64,000 bases of DNA, taken from the NCBI GenBank assembly GCA_963723765.1, contig CAVRSD010000016.1, positions 61,131-125,130 of the forward strand. The letters are read 5' to 3'. A program made the translations under genes and the position numbers. Shown here piece after piece: positions 43,895 through 52,471 of the stretch (the first letter of the stretch is position 1; each line of letters opens with the position of its first letter). This DNA comes from DATBAX01 sp963723765. GTDB taxonomy: Bacteria > Acidobacteriota > Terriglobia > Terriglobales > Acidobacteriaceae. A model generated the notes under the pieces. That model searched no databases, was not told where the DNA came from, and saw only the letters and a program-made list of their open reading frames with translations.

Positions 43895-44671
43895 TTAACT
43901 CGCCAAATGCAGCAAACGCGCGCCAAGCATGATCGCGGTCGTGAAGTGGCGCTCGAAGATGCGCGGCCACAAGGCGAGCATCGCGGCGATGACGGCCAAA
44001 CCCAGCATGCTCTTGACATGAAGCCCCAGAAACAACACGGGCAATTGCGGTGCTGCCCTCCCCAGGAATCCCAATGCGACATCGGTTGCCATGGTGGCTG
44101 CGACTACCGGCGCCGCGATCTGCAATCCCACCAGCCAGATACTGCCCGCCGCTTGCAATAATCCAACGGCCAGTCCTAGCCCGAAAATGCGCCCCCCCGG
44201 CGGCAGATAGACGAAGCTCGCAGCCAGTCCGCGCAACAGCCAGTGATGAACGTTGAGTTGGAGAAAGAGCAACAGCACCACCATCTGGTTGAAGACGGCG
44301 AGCACCGGGGTGTCGGCCTGAGTCTGAGGATCGAGCAGAGTAACCAGAGAAAATCCCGTCTGCACCCCAAAGATCTGGCCCGCGAGTTGAGCAGCATCAA
44401 AAACGAATTGCAGCGTCAGCCCCATGAGCAGGCCGATGATTGCTTCCCCGCCCGCAACCCGTATCCAGCCAATGCTGCTGGCCCCAATTCCAGCCACGCC
44501 ATAAACCGGATAGAGCAGCGCGGTCAAGGCGATGGTGAACACAGCTTTCACTGGAATCGAAATACTCTCGCTGCTGAAAAATGGCGCGAATGTCATCATG
44601 CCGCCGATGCGCATTCCTGCGAACATCACTGCTGCTACGATCTGGTCGAGAGGCAAAGTTTCCATGTCCAT
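43895..44671 (-). CDS. fliR: Flagellar export gate protein FliR
   Basis: A 258-residue membrane protein with several hydrophobic segments (AVMFAGMRIGGMMTFAPFF, FTIALTALLYPVYGVAGIG, ATMATDVALGFLGRAAPQLPVLFLGLHVKSMLG in two pieces). The GIQIG-like GQIFGVQTGFSLVTLLDP and FLGLHVKSMLGL are FliR signatures. It forms the export gate with FliP and FliQ. It starts 23 bp after fliQ and 9 bp before flhB. Confidence 0.92.
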   Translation of the reverse strand: MDMETLPLDQIVAAVMFAGMRIGGMMTFAPFFSSESISIPVKAVFTIALTALLYPVYGVAGIGASSIGWIRVAGGEAIIGLLMGLTLQFVFDAAQLAGQIFGVQTGFSLVTLLDPQTQADTPVLAVFNQMVVLLLFLQLNVHHWLLRGLAASFVYLPPGGRIFGLGLAVGLLQAAGSIWLVGLQIAAPVVAATMATDVALGFLGRAAPQLPVLFLGLHVKSMLGLAVIAAMLALWPRIFERHFTTAIMLGARLLHLAS

Positions 44672-44694
44672 CTAAATGTCTTGCGCACTCATCT

Positions 44695-44964
44695 CTAGCG
44701 CAGATAAGGTCGAAAGTCGGAGAACAACGTCAGAGTGAACAGGCCCATGCGCCGGACCATCCAGGGCAGAAGCACCAGAATCGCCGCCGCCACGGCCGCG
44801 AGACGCGGTACCGTGGAAAGCGTTGTTTCCTGCAGCGAAGTTAATACCTGCGCCAGACTGATCACCAGGCTGACGACAGTAGCGACAATGAGCAGCGGGG
44901 CTGCGATCCAGATGGCTGCTTCCAGTGTGCGGCGGCAAAGTTCAACGACTACGTCCGTCGACAT
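44695..44964 (-). CDS. fliQ: Flagellar export gate protein FliQ
   Basis: An 89-residue FliQ with two membrane hairpin helices: AIWIAAPLLIVATVVSLVIS, then VPRLAAVAAAILVLLPWMV. The conserved linker is LAQVLTSLQETTLSTVPR (family SxxQIQExTLxFxPK). It follows fliP by 10 bp, the normal order fliP-fliQ-fliR-flhB. Confidence 0.93.
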   Translation of the reverse strand: MSTDVVVELCRRTLEAAIWIAAPLLIVATVVSLVISLAQVLTSLQETTLSTVPRLAAVAAAILVLLPWMVRRMGLFTLTLFSDFRPYLR

Positions 44965-44974
44965 AAGTCCTCCT

Positions 44975-45736
44975 TCAGTTGAAACTTTTCATCAGAGAAC
45001 CCACCAGCAGATTCCAGCCGTCGACCATGACAAACAGCAGGATTTTGAGCGGGGTAGAAATGACCACAGGCGGTAATTGCAGCATGCCAATCGAAGTGGT
45101 GATGGCCGCAACTGCCATATCGACGACCAGAAAAGGCAGATACAGCGCGGCTCCGATTTGAAAACCGGCCTTGAGTTCTGAAACGATGTACGCGGGCACC
45201 ACTACTCGCATGGCAATGTCTTCGGGCCGGGCGGGGCGCGGCTCTTTGGCCAATTCCAAGAACAGGGCAAGATCTTTTTCACGGGCATACTTGAGCATAA
45301 ATTGGCGAAGTGGCACCGCACTTCGTTCGACCGCTTCGAGCGCGTTTACGCGTCCTTCGGAGTAAGGCACAATCGCACTCTCGTGAATCGCCATGCCCAC
45401 CGGTTGCATGAGGAAATAGGTAAGAATGAGAGACAGCCCGATCAAGGTTTGGTTGGTGGGGGTGGTTTGTGTTCCCAGCGCCTGCCGTAGAAAATGGAAC
45501 ACGACCAGTAACCGGACAAATGGCGTCATCGACAGTACCAGGGCCGGAATCAGAGTCAACACCGTAAGCAGTATGAGAATGTTCCACGGCGCCGAGCCAC
45601 TTCCGACTCCCAACCCGTTCAAGGGCAGTCCCGCAATCGGATTTGGCCGTGCTGCTGAACCCCAAGCGGATGGAATCGCGATGAATGCCAATCCAGCGAC
45701 GATCGCCCAGACTCGAATTTGTCGTATTAGCTGCAC
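44975..45736 (-). CDS. fliP: Flagellar export gate protein FliP
   Basis: A 253-residue FliP. GTG 45,736 is taken as the start because AGGAG lies four bases upstream and a signal peptide follows (MQLIRQIRVWAIVAGLAFIAIPSAWG), as in other FliP; a longer frame to 45,805 would overlap fliO. Signatures: ILTVLTLIPALVLSMTPFVR, VVFHFLRQALGTQTTPTNQ, LLSLILTYFLM-like LIGLSLILTYFLMQPV and VSELKAGFQIGAALYLPFL near the C-terminus. Confidence 0.94.
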   Translation of the reverse strand: MQLIRQIRVWAIVAGLAFIAIPSAWGSAARPNPIAGLPLNGLGVGSGSAPWNILILLTVLTLIPALVLSMTPFVRLLVVFHFLRQALGTQTTPTNQTLIGLSLILTYFLMQPVGMAIHESAIVPYSEGRVNALEAVERSAVPLRQFMLKYAREKDLALFLELAKEPRPARPEDIAMRVVVPAYIVSELKAGFQIGAALYLPFLVVDMAVAAITTSIGMLQLPPVVISTPLKILLFVMVDGWNLLVGSLMKSFN

Positions 45737-45761
45737 CGTTCTCCTGTTAGTTTCCCCTGGG

Positions 45762-46047
45762 TTAGTCGCGTTCTTCTGGGTGCGCGTTTGCGCCGCAATC
45801 TTCACTGCCCGAAAGCTGTGCCAGCATGACCACCGAATTCACCGTTGCCCCGATCAAGAATCGCCGTTGCTCGAATTGCACCACCGCCACGAACCGGTGT
45901 TCTCCCAGGGCAAGGCTCTCGCATAGCTGAAGCTGTTTCGGCGATCGCACGCGCCAGCGCCGAGGGAATGCTGGAAAGCCAGCGCGCTGCCCGGAGCAGA
46001 CGGTTTCCGCCCGTGATCGTTGACCAAGTTGTGCTTCCTGTTTGCAT
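45762..46047 (-). CDS. fliO: FliO-like protein, probably frameshifted and lacking a membrane segment
   Basis: The conserved FliO core is CESLALGEHRFVAVVQFEQRRFLIG, then VNSVVMLAQLSGSE, in the frame 45,762-45,950. The part upstream in that frame is poor, whereas the next frame (from ATG 46,047) gives LLRAARWLSSIPSALAR and then degenerates. Joining the frames near 45,948-45,951 would make a ~95-residue protein of ordinary FliO topology except that no N-terminal membrane helix is seen. The alternative is a 62-residue protein starting at GTG 45,950. Position between fliN and fliP supports FliO. The frameshift here is weaker than in flhA or rpsA. Confidence 0.6.
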
Positions 46048-46068
46048 TGGTTTTCAGCTCTGTACGCC

Positions 46069-46371
46069 TTACATCAATTCGATCAGCCTTATTCCCAAGC
46101 GGTCACCGACCACTTCGAACTCGCCCCACGCGATCAACTCACCATTCACCCGCAGCGGGACGTCCGCCGATAATTGCCAATGCGTGTCAATCACCGAGGT
46201 TGGCTCCAGCTGCAACAAGGCACCCAACCTGAAGCCGCGCACTGGCAGATCGACCGTTAACTCGCAGGGCAGTGTGAGTACTCGGGCCCACGCCGCACTT
46301 GCATCTGGCGAAATCGTCTCGGGTTGCGGGGAAATCGCTTGCGCAACTATGTTTTCAGCGACGAGAACCAT
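46069..46371 (-). CDS. Second short FliN/SpoA-domain switch protein
   Basis: A 100-residue protein that is essentially one SpoA domain: LPCELTVDLPVRGFRLGALL, then LQLEPTSVID, DVPLRVNGELIAWGEFEVVGDRLGIRL. ATG 46,371 is the only reasonable start. It heads the fliO-fliP-fliQ-fliR-flhB-flhA-fliA-fliM run and may be the true FliN while the 38,080 gene is FliY-like, or it may work in export. The two SpoA proteins are diverged. The sigma-54-like site just upstream would leave almost no leader. Confidence 0.85.
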   Translation of the reverse strand: MVLVAENIVAQAISPQPETISPDASAAWARVLTLPCELTVDLPVRGFRLGALLQLEPTSVIDTHWQLSADVPLRVNGELIAWGEFEVVGDRLGIRLIELM

Positions 46372-46384
46372 TGCGAAGAGACAG

Positions 46385-46400
46385 TGCAAATGGACTGCCG
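46385..46400 (-). promoter_or_regulatory. Possible sigma-54 promoter of the fliN-fliO-fliP operon
   Basis: Minus-strand CGGCAG-TCCAT-TTGCA has the right 10-base GG-GC spacing and a perfect -12 box. The start point would be near 46,375, only a few bases before ATG 46,371, so the message would be almost leaderless. That weakens the call. The rest of 46,401-46,570 shows nothing else. Confidence 0.35.
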
Positions 46401-46570
46401 CGAATCCACGTTAGCGTTATGGAAGTAGAAGTCGAATCGATAAAACAGGAAGTGCTTGTCTTAGCGGAAGATAGGACCCAACAAAAATTTCGGACACAAG
46501 TGTCTGTCGATAATCGGCACCATTTGAGCGAGCGATAGTGAGAAAGCCCTCATTAAAAAGCCAGTTGGAA

Positions 46571-46602
46571 ACGCGCCCCGTCCGTGATCGGTCGGGGCGT
46601 GT
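46571..46602 (-). terminator. Hairpin terminator after flgE
   Basis: ACGCGCCCCG (46,571-46,580) pairs with CGGGGCGTGT (46,593-46,602): a 10-bp GC-rich stem with one G-U pair and a 12-base loop. It lies 13 bases past the flgE stop, and a TTTTT tract follows about 15 bases beyond the stem on the minus strand. It separates fliK-flgD-flgE from the fliN-fliO-fliP operon. Confidence 0.65.
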
Positions 46603-46614
46603 TAAACATTTCTA

Positions 46615-47865
46615 TTAGCTCTGTATCAGATTGATGGTGTCTTGCGTGATCTGATCGAAGGTGGTCACGGCTTTTGCGTTCGCTTCGAAGGCCCGCTGTG
46701 CCACGATGAGATTAGCGAACTCGGTCGCAATGTCGACGTTCGAGAGCTCCAGTGCGCCGCCTGCCAAAGTGCCACGTCCTCCCGTGCCGGCAGCTCCGAT
46801 CACCGCCTGCCCGGAGGCGAGAGTCTCTGCGAAATTATTGCTCCCGACTCGTTGCAACCCTTCTTCGTCGGCAAAACTGGCCAGGACAAGTTGTCCCAAA
46901 GCTTCAGTCTTGCCATTGGTGAACGATCCTGTAATGGTGCCGTCCGGGCCGATGCTGAAATCCGTCAATGCACCAGCGCTGCCACCATTCTGCTGGGTGG
47001 CTGAGGTGCTGCTGGGGGAGGCCACTTGGGTGACCACGGGCGTTGTCCCGTTGAACAGGTCCCAGGTTACTGACATGTCGGAAGCACCATCGGTCAAGTT
47101 GGGGACAGCGATTCCGGTCACGTTGGCCGTTGGAGTGAGCAGATTGCCATTGCCATCGAATGTCATAGTGCCCGTCGCAACAACTCCGGCGGGAAGTGTT
47201 GAGCCTGTGGCGGGAGTGTAATCGCCGGGCGGGAGGGAGAGCGAATAAGTCCACGCGTTGGGGCCGGTGTTGGTAAACGTGAAAGTCAGGATGTGGCTAG
47301 CGCCCAGTGAATCGTACACTGTTAAGGGAGTCGAATAAGTGTCACCGACCGCAGCACTGGCGTTCAAGTTGGTCTGGATCTCCACCGATGTGGTTGCCGT
47401 TGGCGGGCTGACAGTGCCAGCTCCGAGCTGGAGCGGCGCTACTCCAGCACTGGTATCTACCACTCCATTCACCGCCGGGTAGCCCAGCACTTGTTGCCCG
47501 TCGGAGGTCAGCAGGAAGTTGTTCTGGTCGACAGAGAAATCTCCCGCGCGCGTATAACTGGTGACCCCGTTTTGCAGCACGGCAAAGAAGCCATTTCCCT
47601 GAATGGCGACGTCCGTTGGCACACCCGTGGATTCCACACTCCCCTGGGTAAAGTTGCTGGGCAGCGAACCTATTTCCGTGCCAGCCCCAACCTGTATGGG
47701 ATCGCCCGCACCACTTGTGCCTAAATTTTCATAGAACAAATCGCTGAATTGGACCCCAACATCTTTGTAGCCAGTCGTGTTCTGGTTGGCCAGATTGTTG
47801 GCGACGGTGGACAGCGCCGTGGCATCGGCGGTCAATCCGGACAGAGGAATTGAAAAATTGGGCAT
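46615..47865 (-). CDS. flgE: Flagellar hook protein FlgE
   Basis: A 416-residue hook subunit. N-terminal rod/hook motif SGLTADATALSTVANNLANQNTTGYKDVG, then GSVESTGVPTDVAIQGNGFFAVLQNG and YTRAGDFSVDQNNFLL; the variable D2 region (~170-330) includes PLTVYDSLGASHILTFTF. The C-terminal LELSNVDIATEFANLIVAQRAFEANAKAVTT is canonical. Shown in pieces, these place it as hook rather than rod protein. Its ATG shares a base with the flgD stop (TAATG). Confidence 0.95.
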   Translation of the reverse strand: MPNFSIPLSGLTADATALSTVANNLANQNTTGYKDVGVQFSDLFYENLGTSGAGDPIQVGAGTEIGSLPSNFTQGSVESTGVPTDVAIQGNGFFAVLQNGVTSYTRAGDFSVDQNNFLLTSDGQQVLGYPAVNGVVDTSAGVAPLQLGAGTVSPPTATTSVEIQTNLNASAAVGDTYSTPLTVYDSLGASHILTFTFTNTGPNAWTYSLSLPPGDYTPATGSTLPAGVVATGTMTFDGNGNLLTPTANVTGIAVPNLTDGASDMSVTWDLFNGTTPVVTQVASPSSTSATQQNGGSAGALTDFSIGPDGTITGSFTNGKTEALGQLVLASFADEEGLQRVGSNNFAETLASGQAVIGAAGTGGRGTLAGGALELSNVDIATEFANLIVAQRAFEANAKAVTTFDQITQDTINLIQS

Positions 47866-48173
47866 TATTGAGCTCCTTGTACTGCCGAATTCGACGCACT
47901 GTCGGGGTTGGCGGTCGTTGCGGATGTAGAGGGCGTAAAGGCATTCTGTAGCGTGTTATTGATCTGGGTGAGTTGGTCAAGCATATTGAATTGCACCAAT
48001 TCGGTGGTGAACTGGTCGGGATCGACCGGATCGAGCGGGCTCTGGTTTTCCAGTTGCGCGCTCAGCAGTTGGATAAACTCGTCGTTCGGGCTCTGTGCAG
48101 GAGCACTCGTAGCCGTCGCTGTGGTACTAGGTGTGGCGGCAATTGTGTTATGCGTGATGGGATGAATGTTCAC
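47865..48173 (-). CDS. flgD: Minimal hook-capping protein FlgD
   Basis: A 102-residue FlgD. Only the N-terminal segment is present: NDEFIQLLSAQLENQSPLDPVDPDQFTTELVQFNMLDQLTQINNTL (the LLxTQLQNQDPLNP family block in two parts). The C-terminal Ig/Tudor-like domain of enterobacterial FlgD (~220 residues) is missing. Short forms occur in other phyla. It builds the temporary cap for FlgE assembly. It lies between fliK and flgE. Confidence 0.88.
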   Translation of the reverse strand: MNIHPITHNTIAATPSTTATATSAPAQSPNDEFIQLLSAQLENQSPLDPVDPDQFTTELVQFNMLDQLTQINNTLQNAFTPSTSATTANPDSASNSAVQGAQ

Positions 48174-48214
48174 TGGTCCTCCTTATCGTTATTTCTTAAT
48201 CGCTGTTCCTAATT

Positions 48215-49831
48215 TCATGCGTGCACATTGAGTCCGGTCCGTTCCTCAAGTGTCACTTCGAGTTGGGCGGAATTCGCTGGCTCGGTAGCGAAGACGGGAA
48301 AGCTCGGAGCAAAGGGATGTCCCTGGCTGGAAGATCGTGATTGCGAATTGTCCCCGCCCGAGAATCCTGCGTTTGCGCTACCCGGTTCCAGAAAGTGGAT
48401 ATGGTCGAAACGCAGGTCCTGCTGCCGCAAGCTTGCCTGTATGCCGGGCATTTCTGATGCCAGGAAGGTTCGCAGATCGCCTTTCTCGCTTCCTACCGCC
48501 AACCCAACTTGCATGTCGTGCACCATGGTATGAACTTCGACGCTCCCGAAAGCCTGGGTCCGTAATCCGATGTGCATCTCCGATTGCCCCATCGTCTCAA
48601 CGATGCGGGCTACTTGAACGGCACTTGCAACCGCGACCGATGGCTCGGAAGGGCTCGAACTCGCTGCCGATGGTTGCCTTCCCGGAGAGGACGGGCTCAT
48701 GTCCGATGCTGGTTGATCTCCGGCGAGGGGAATCTGCGATAGAACATTTGTGATTGTGGTCACAGTTGCAGATGGGTCACTACTGGAGGTCTGCGGGAAC
48801 GCGGGAACGGTTCCAGGGTCTGTGGAACCCGGCAGGACCGTGAAGTCTGAGGCGTCAGTCGCTGCGTCTTGCGCTCTGACCAATGGATATTCGGACCCGG
48901 AATTGGGCGGGGCATTTTGAAATCCTTGGAGAGTGTCACTCACACTGTTCGTCCGTTCTGTTTGTGCAACGGTTACCGACGAATGCGACGAATTTATTTT
49001 CAAGGCTTGTGATGGGTTGGCGGCCTTTGGAGCCAAACCGGACTGGAAGGTCGTGCGCAAGGTCAATCCCAATGGCTCGTCTTCTTGTGGCTGCGTGGCT
49101 GTTGGTGCAGGACTAACAATCCCGCTGGCTGCTGAGTTGTGGTCGTGTAATGACATCACGAGCTGTGGGGGGACAGCGTTAGTCTTGCTCTGTGCCTTTT
49201 GCTGAACTGTGAGTTCCGTTTCGAGAATGGAATTGATGCCATTCACGAGCGGTGGACCGGAGGGTAGCGATAGTGCGGATTGAGCCGCTACCCCGGCATC
49301 TTCTGCGATGGTGATCGGTTTTGTGCTTTGATCAGGCGCGTCGGTTGGCTCTGTGTCGATCGGTAAAGCTGGCTGGAAAACGCTTTGGTTTGGAGATGCC
49401 GTGGTATCTGAAGCCGGTAAATCGCTTAGAGTTCCGGCGGGAGTTCTGTCTCCGATTTCAGTTGGCGAATGGTCTGTCGCGGGTATGGTTGGCGACGTCG
49501 TAGTGGTTGTAGCTGATAAGGCAACATTCATCGGTAGGGTGATCGGTTTCTCGAGTGCCGCGGCAAGTGGCCCGGAGGGAGATTTGGCAGCCTTTCTTGC
49601 AATCGTTGCCGCACCATTCTTTTCCATGGTCTTACTATTTGCTTTTGGGCCCGCGGAGCCCTCCACTGGATGGCTTTTCGGTTTCGTAACCACAGTTGTT
49701 CTGGTGTCGTCCGCGCTTTGCAGCGCACGCGCAAATTCGCTTTGTCCGGGATCAGCGGTTTTAACGGGAGTCGCAAGAGCGCCGGCTTGGTTCGAAGCGG
49801 CCGCATCGGGTTGGATCAAACTTATTGCCAC
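48215..49831 (-). CDS. fliK: Flagellar hook-length control protein FliK
   Basis: A 538-residue protein. The long, low-complexity N-terminal and middle part is rich in S, T, P, A (the ruler). The C-terminal FliK domain (~410-500) shows QSEMHIGLRTQAFGSVEVHT, VHDMQVGLAVGSEKGDLRTF and MPGIQASLRQQDLRFDHIHF. The start is GTG at 49,831. FliK measures hook length and triggers the FlhB export switch. It heads fliK-flgD-flgE. Confidence 0.88.
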   Translation of the reverse strand: MAISLIQPDAAASNQAGALATPVKTADPGQSEFARALQSADDTRTTVVTKPKSHPVEGSAGPKANSKTMEKNGAATIARKAAKSPSGPLAAALEKPITLPMNVALSATTTTTSPTIPATDHSPTEIGDRTPAGTLSDLPASDTTASPNQSVFQPALPIDTEPTDAPDQSTKPITIAEDAGVAAQSALSLPSGPPLVNGINSILETELTVQQKAQSKTNAVPPQLVMSLHDHNSAASGIVSPAPTATQPQEDEPLGLTLRTTFQSGLAPKAANPSQALKINSSHSSVTVAQTERTNSVSDTLQGFQNAPPNSGSEYPLVRAQDAATDASDFTVLPGSTDPGTVPAFPQTSSSDPSATVTTITNVLSQIPLAGDQPASDMSPSSPGRQPSAASSSPSEPSVAVASAVQVARIVETMGQSEMHIGLRTQAFGSVEVHTMVHDMQVGLAVGSEKGDLRTFLASEMPGIQASLRQQDLRFDHIHFLEPGSANAGFSGGDNSQSRSSSQGHPFAPSFPVFATEPANSAQLEVTLEERTGLNVHA

Positions 49832-49869
49832 ATGATCTGCCCATGCTGGGATACCAGCAGTCTCGGTAA

Positions 49870-49885
49870 AGCATTTCGAACACCA
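49870..49885 (-). promoter_or_regulatory. Possible sigma-54 promoter of fliK-flgD-flgE
   Basis: Minus-strand TGGTGT-TCGAA-ATGCT keeps GG and GC 10 bases apart, but only 7 of 11 defined consensus bases match. The start point near 49,859 gives a 28-base leader. The remaining 49,886-50,024 spacer holds only a poorly spaced sigma-28-like match on the other strand. Confidence 0.35.
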
Positions 49886-50024
49886 ACGCGGGTTGGCGCA
49901 TTTTATTCAGAGAGATTCGTTGCAACTAAAGTGAGGTAGAGCTTGTGCCGATAGAAATGTGATTCCAGTGCAAGGCGTGCGACGATTTCTCTAGGCAATG
50001 CTTGCCGGGGGAACTGGGCAAAAA

Positions 50025-50471
50025 CTAATGGCGACGCAGGAATGCGCGGCGCAGAAGAAACAGATCATCGAGACTTCGTTGCTCTTGTCTGGTTTCCTGC
50101 TGGAGATAGAGTTCGAGTTGATGGGCCTTCAGCGTCTCCAGAGTCTCTCGTTGCTGCCGTGCCTGCCGGAAGACTGCGCGCTGTGCCGCACACATTTGTT
50201 CGGCTTGGGCCATTTCTTTTTCCAGTGTTTGCAGTCGTCTCAGCAGGACGGAGCGGCAGAGCAGGTCAAATTGAAGTTCCGCCGCGCTCAAGCCCGAGTT
50301 GAGTTGGTGGGCTTCGCGTTGTGCAATGCTGTTCAATGCCGAATCCGCCTTCTCGATTTCTGTTCTCACCCTGTCAACACGCTGATTGGATTCCAGCAGC
50401 AGCATTTCTTGCTGATTCTCCATCTTTTGGCGGAACAACAGGACTGCCGCTAGTGAGAATCGAAATGCCAT
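50025..50471 (-). CDS. fliJ: Flagellar FliJ protein
   Basis: A 148-residue coiled-coil protein. FSLAAVLLFRQKMENQQEMLLLES, then LQTLEKEMAQAEQMCAAQRA and LLRRLQTLEKEMA, are typical FliJ heptads ending in a basic tail (SLDDLFLLRRAFLRRH). It is the ATPase stalk/chaperone-escort partner of FliI. It starts three bases after the fliI stop and is the last gene of the flgB-to-fliJ operon. Confidence 0.85.
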   Translation of the reverse strand: MAFRFSLAAVLLFRQKMENQQEMLLLESNQRVDRVRTEIEKADSALNSIAQREAHQLNSGLSAAELQFDLLCRSVLLRRLQTLEKEMAQAEQMCAAQRAVFRQARQQRETLETLKAHQLELYLQQETRQEQRSLDDLFLLRRAFLRRH

Positions 50472-50474
50472 AGG

Positions 50475-51788
50475 CTAGCTGGCGATGGCCAGCAGTTTCG
50501 TTACCGTGTCTTCCAGGCTGATTGCTTCATTCGGTGCTTGCTCCAGAAAGCGATTGAGTTCTGGGACCACGATCATGGCTTTGTCCAGCAGGGGATCGCT
50601 TCCTTTTTGGTAGGCACCGATGCGGATGAGGTCTGCCGACGCGCTGTACGTGGCCAGCAGCCGGCGCAGGGTGTTGGCTTTCCCCAAGTGCTCGGATGAA
50701 CAAACCATGGGCATAAGGCGGCTGATGCTATCGAGGACCGCAATCGGAGGATAGTGGTTCTGGGCCGCGAGCCGCCGGTCAAGCATGATGTGCCCATCGA
50801 GTAGCGCACGGGCGCCGTCGACCAGCGGGTCCTGCTGATCATCGCCTTCCATCAGAACCGTGTAGAACGCGGTAATGCTGCCATGGTTGAATTTTCCCGC
50901 TCGTTCGATCAAGCGCGCGAGCAAGGTGAAGACCGACGGCGTATATCCTTTCGCGGTGGGTGGTTCGCCGGCCGCCAGGCTAATTTCACGCTGGGCCATT
51001 GCTAAACGCGTCAGAGAATCGACTACTAACAAGACGTTCTGACCACGAGCACAAAAATATTCTGCAGTTGCTGTGGCTGCCAGCGCGGCCCGTATCCGTA
51101 ATAGTGGCGATTGGTCAGATGTTGACACCACCACCACGGACCGTTTACAGCCCTCGACGCCGAGTGCGTCGTCCAGGAAATGGCGCACTTCACGGCCACG
51201 CTCTCCGACCAGCGCCAGTACAGTGAGGTCGGCGCTGGTATTGCGGGCCATCATGCCGATCAATGTGCTCTTGCCGACGCCGCTGCCGCCAAAGATTCCC
51301 ATGCGCTGCCCGCGGCCACAGGTCAGAAACGCATCCACCGCTCGAACCCCACATCCAAGAGCTTCCCGGATGGGCTGGCGCTCAAGAGGAAGCGGTGCCG
51401 GAGCGTCGAGGACACGTTTGTCGCGGCTGCGGCATGGGCCGAGCGAGTCCAGAGGCTCTCCCATGCCATCGATCACGCGACCCAGCAAGTCATCGCTCAC
51501 TCGCAACGTAGGCCGCGCTCCCCAGGTGATTACAGGATCACCGTAGCGAATTCCGTTCGGCCGCTCGAGAGGCATCGACAGGATCGTTTTGCCGCGAAAC
51601 CCGACAATCTCACCAGGGAAAATACGCCCACTCACGTTGAGTACCTGGCATACGTCACCCACCGAACCGAATGGGCCTTCCGACTCCACAATTTGGCCGA
51701 TCGCCTGCGTCACTCTGCCTCGCCAACGCAGCGAAGAACTGGATTCTAAATGCGAAAAGAAGCGATCCAATAGGCAGGGATCGTTCAT
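50475..51788 (-). CDS. fliI: Flagellum-specific ATPase FliI
   Basis: A 437-residue export ATPase, related to F1 beta. Walker A is GIFGGSGVGKSTLIGM, the substrate-type loop LVGERGREVRHF and Walker B VLLVVDSLTRLAMAQREISLAAGEPPTAKGYTP (in pieces) are complete. The N-terminal barrel carries VTQAIGQIVESEGPFGSVGDV. It separates chaperone-substrate complexes at the base of the export gate. Its ATG overlaps the fliH stop. Confidence 0.95.
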   Translation of the reverse strand: MNDPCLLDRFFSHLESSSSLRWRGRVTQAIGQIVESEGPFGSVGDVCQVLNVSGRIFPGEIVGFRGKTILSMPLERPNGIRYGDPVITWGARPTLRVSDDLLGRVIDGMGEPLDSLGPCRSRDKRVLDAPAPLPLERQPIREALGCGVRAVDAFLTCGRGQRMGIFGGSGVGKSTLIGMMARNTSADLTVLALVGERGREVRHFLDDALGVEGCKRSVVVVSTSDQSPLLRIRAALAATATAEYFCARGQNVLLVVDSLTRLAMAQREISLAAGEPPTAKGYTPSVFTLLARLIERAGKFNHGSITAFYTVLMEGDDQQDPLVDGARALLDGHIMLDRRLAAQNHYPPIAVLDSISRLMPMVCSSEHLGKANTLRRLLATYSASADLIRIGAYQKGSDPLLDKAMIVVPELNRFLEQAPNEAISLEDTVTKLLAIAS

Positions 51789-52471
51789 GGTTTTGCCTGT
51801 GGACGAAGGGCGAGCAGATCCATTAATCCATGTTCGATTTCTTTCAGTTGAACTTCGAGTCCCAGCTCCGTGGTCCCAAGCTCGGTCTGCAGAGTACAGT
51901 GGTCGGTTTCAATGGCAGGGTCTTCAATCACGTCGGGGACGTCACTGGACCCCATGTGCTGGGCGAAGTAACTGCGGCAATCCATCGCTTGCCCGGGGTG
52001 CACGCGGACCATTACTTTCGTGTTGCTCTTGATTCGGTCCAACGCCACCCTGACAATGCCCGCCAGCAACAAGGGGTCAACCTGGGCCTCGCGATGCAGA
52101 ATCTTGCCCGCAATGCTCATCGCCAATTTCACCACCTCGGCTTCCACCAGTTCGAAATAGGTTTTGCGCTCGCGCACAAAATCGTTCAGTGTGGCGCGTA
52201 CGCTCTCACGTACTTGTTCCAGGTGCTGTTCGAAGGCGGCTCGCGCTTTGGCCTCGCCTTCCTGCCGACCCGCGTGTCGCATGGCTTCGTCCCGTTTGGC
52301 TGCTTCTGCGTGGGCACTCTGGGCGTCTTCGCCTGCTTCCATGGCTTGCGCCCCAGGAATTGTCGCGGGCTGGGTAGGCACAAGATCTGGTTCTTCTGCC
52401 TGGGGATAGAGAAACGGCAACGCTTCGATCTTCGATACAGTTTCAACCGCGGGATTAAACGACGTACTCAT
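51785..52471 (-). CDS. fliH: Flagellar assembly protein FliH
   Basis: A 228-residue stator-like regulator of FliI. The N-terminal part is acidic and flexible, followed by the A/Q/E-rich coiled coil (GEDAQSAHAEAAKRDEAMRH) and the C-terminal V-type E-subunit-like domain: EAEVVKLAMSIAGKILHREAQVDP, IVRVALDRIKSNTKVMVRVHP, then IETDHCTLQTELGTTELGLEVQLKEIEHGL. Its start overlaps the fliG coding end by 17 bp. Confidence 0.9.
   Translation of the reverse strand: MSTSFNPAVETVSKIEALPFLYPQAEEPDLVPTQPATIPGAQAMEAGEDAQSAHAEAAKRDEAMRHAGRQEGEAKARAAFEQHLEQVRESVRATLNDFVRERKTYFELVEAEVVKLAMSIAGKILHREAQVDPLLLAGIVRVALDRIKSNTKVMVRVHPGQAMDCRSYFAQHMGSSDVPDVIEDPAIETDHCTLQTELGTTELGLEVQLKEIEHGLMDLLALRPQAKP

Noticed and set aside
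46513..46530. Plus-strand sigma-54-like CGGCAC ... GAGC
   Set aside because: GG-GC spacing fits, but the -12 box is poor and no plus-strand gene follows.
49353..49835. Plus-strand open frame opposite the N-terminal part of fliK
   Set aside because: Antisense to the S/T/P-rich ruler region, with no ribosome binding site; typical shadow frame.
49927..49954. Plus-strand sigma-28-like match (TAAAGTGA ... GCCGATAG) between fliK and fliJ
   Set aside because: The spacer is 12 instead of 11 bases, and it would drive only antisense RNA to fliJ; the three accepted sites all have exactly 11.
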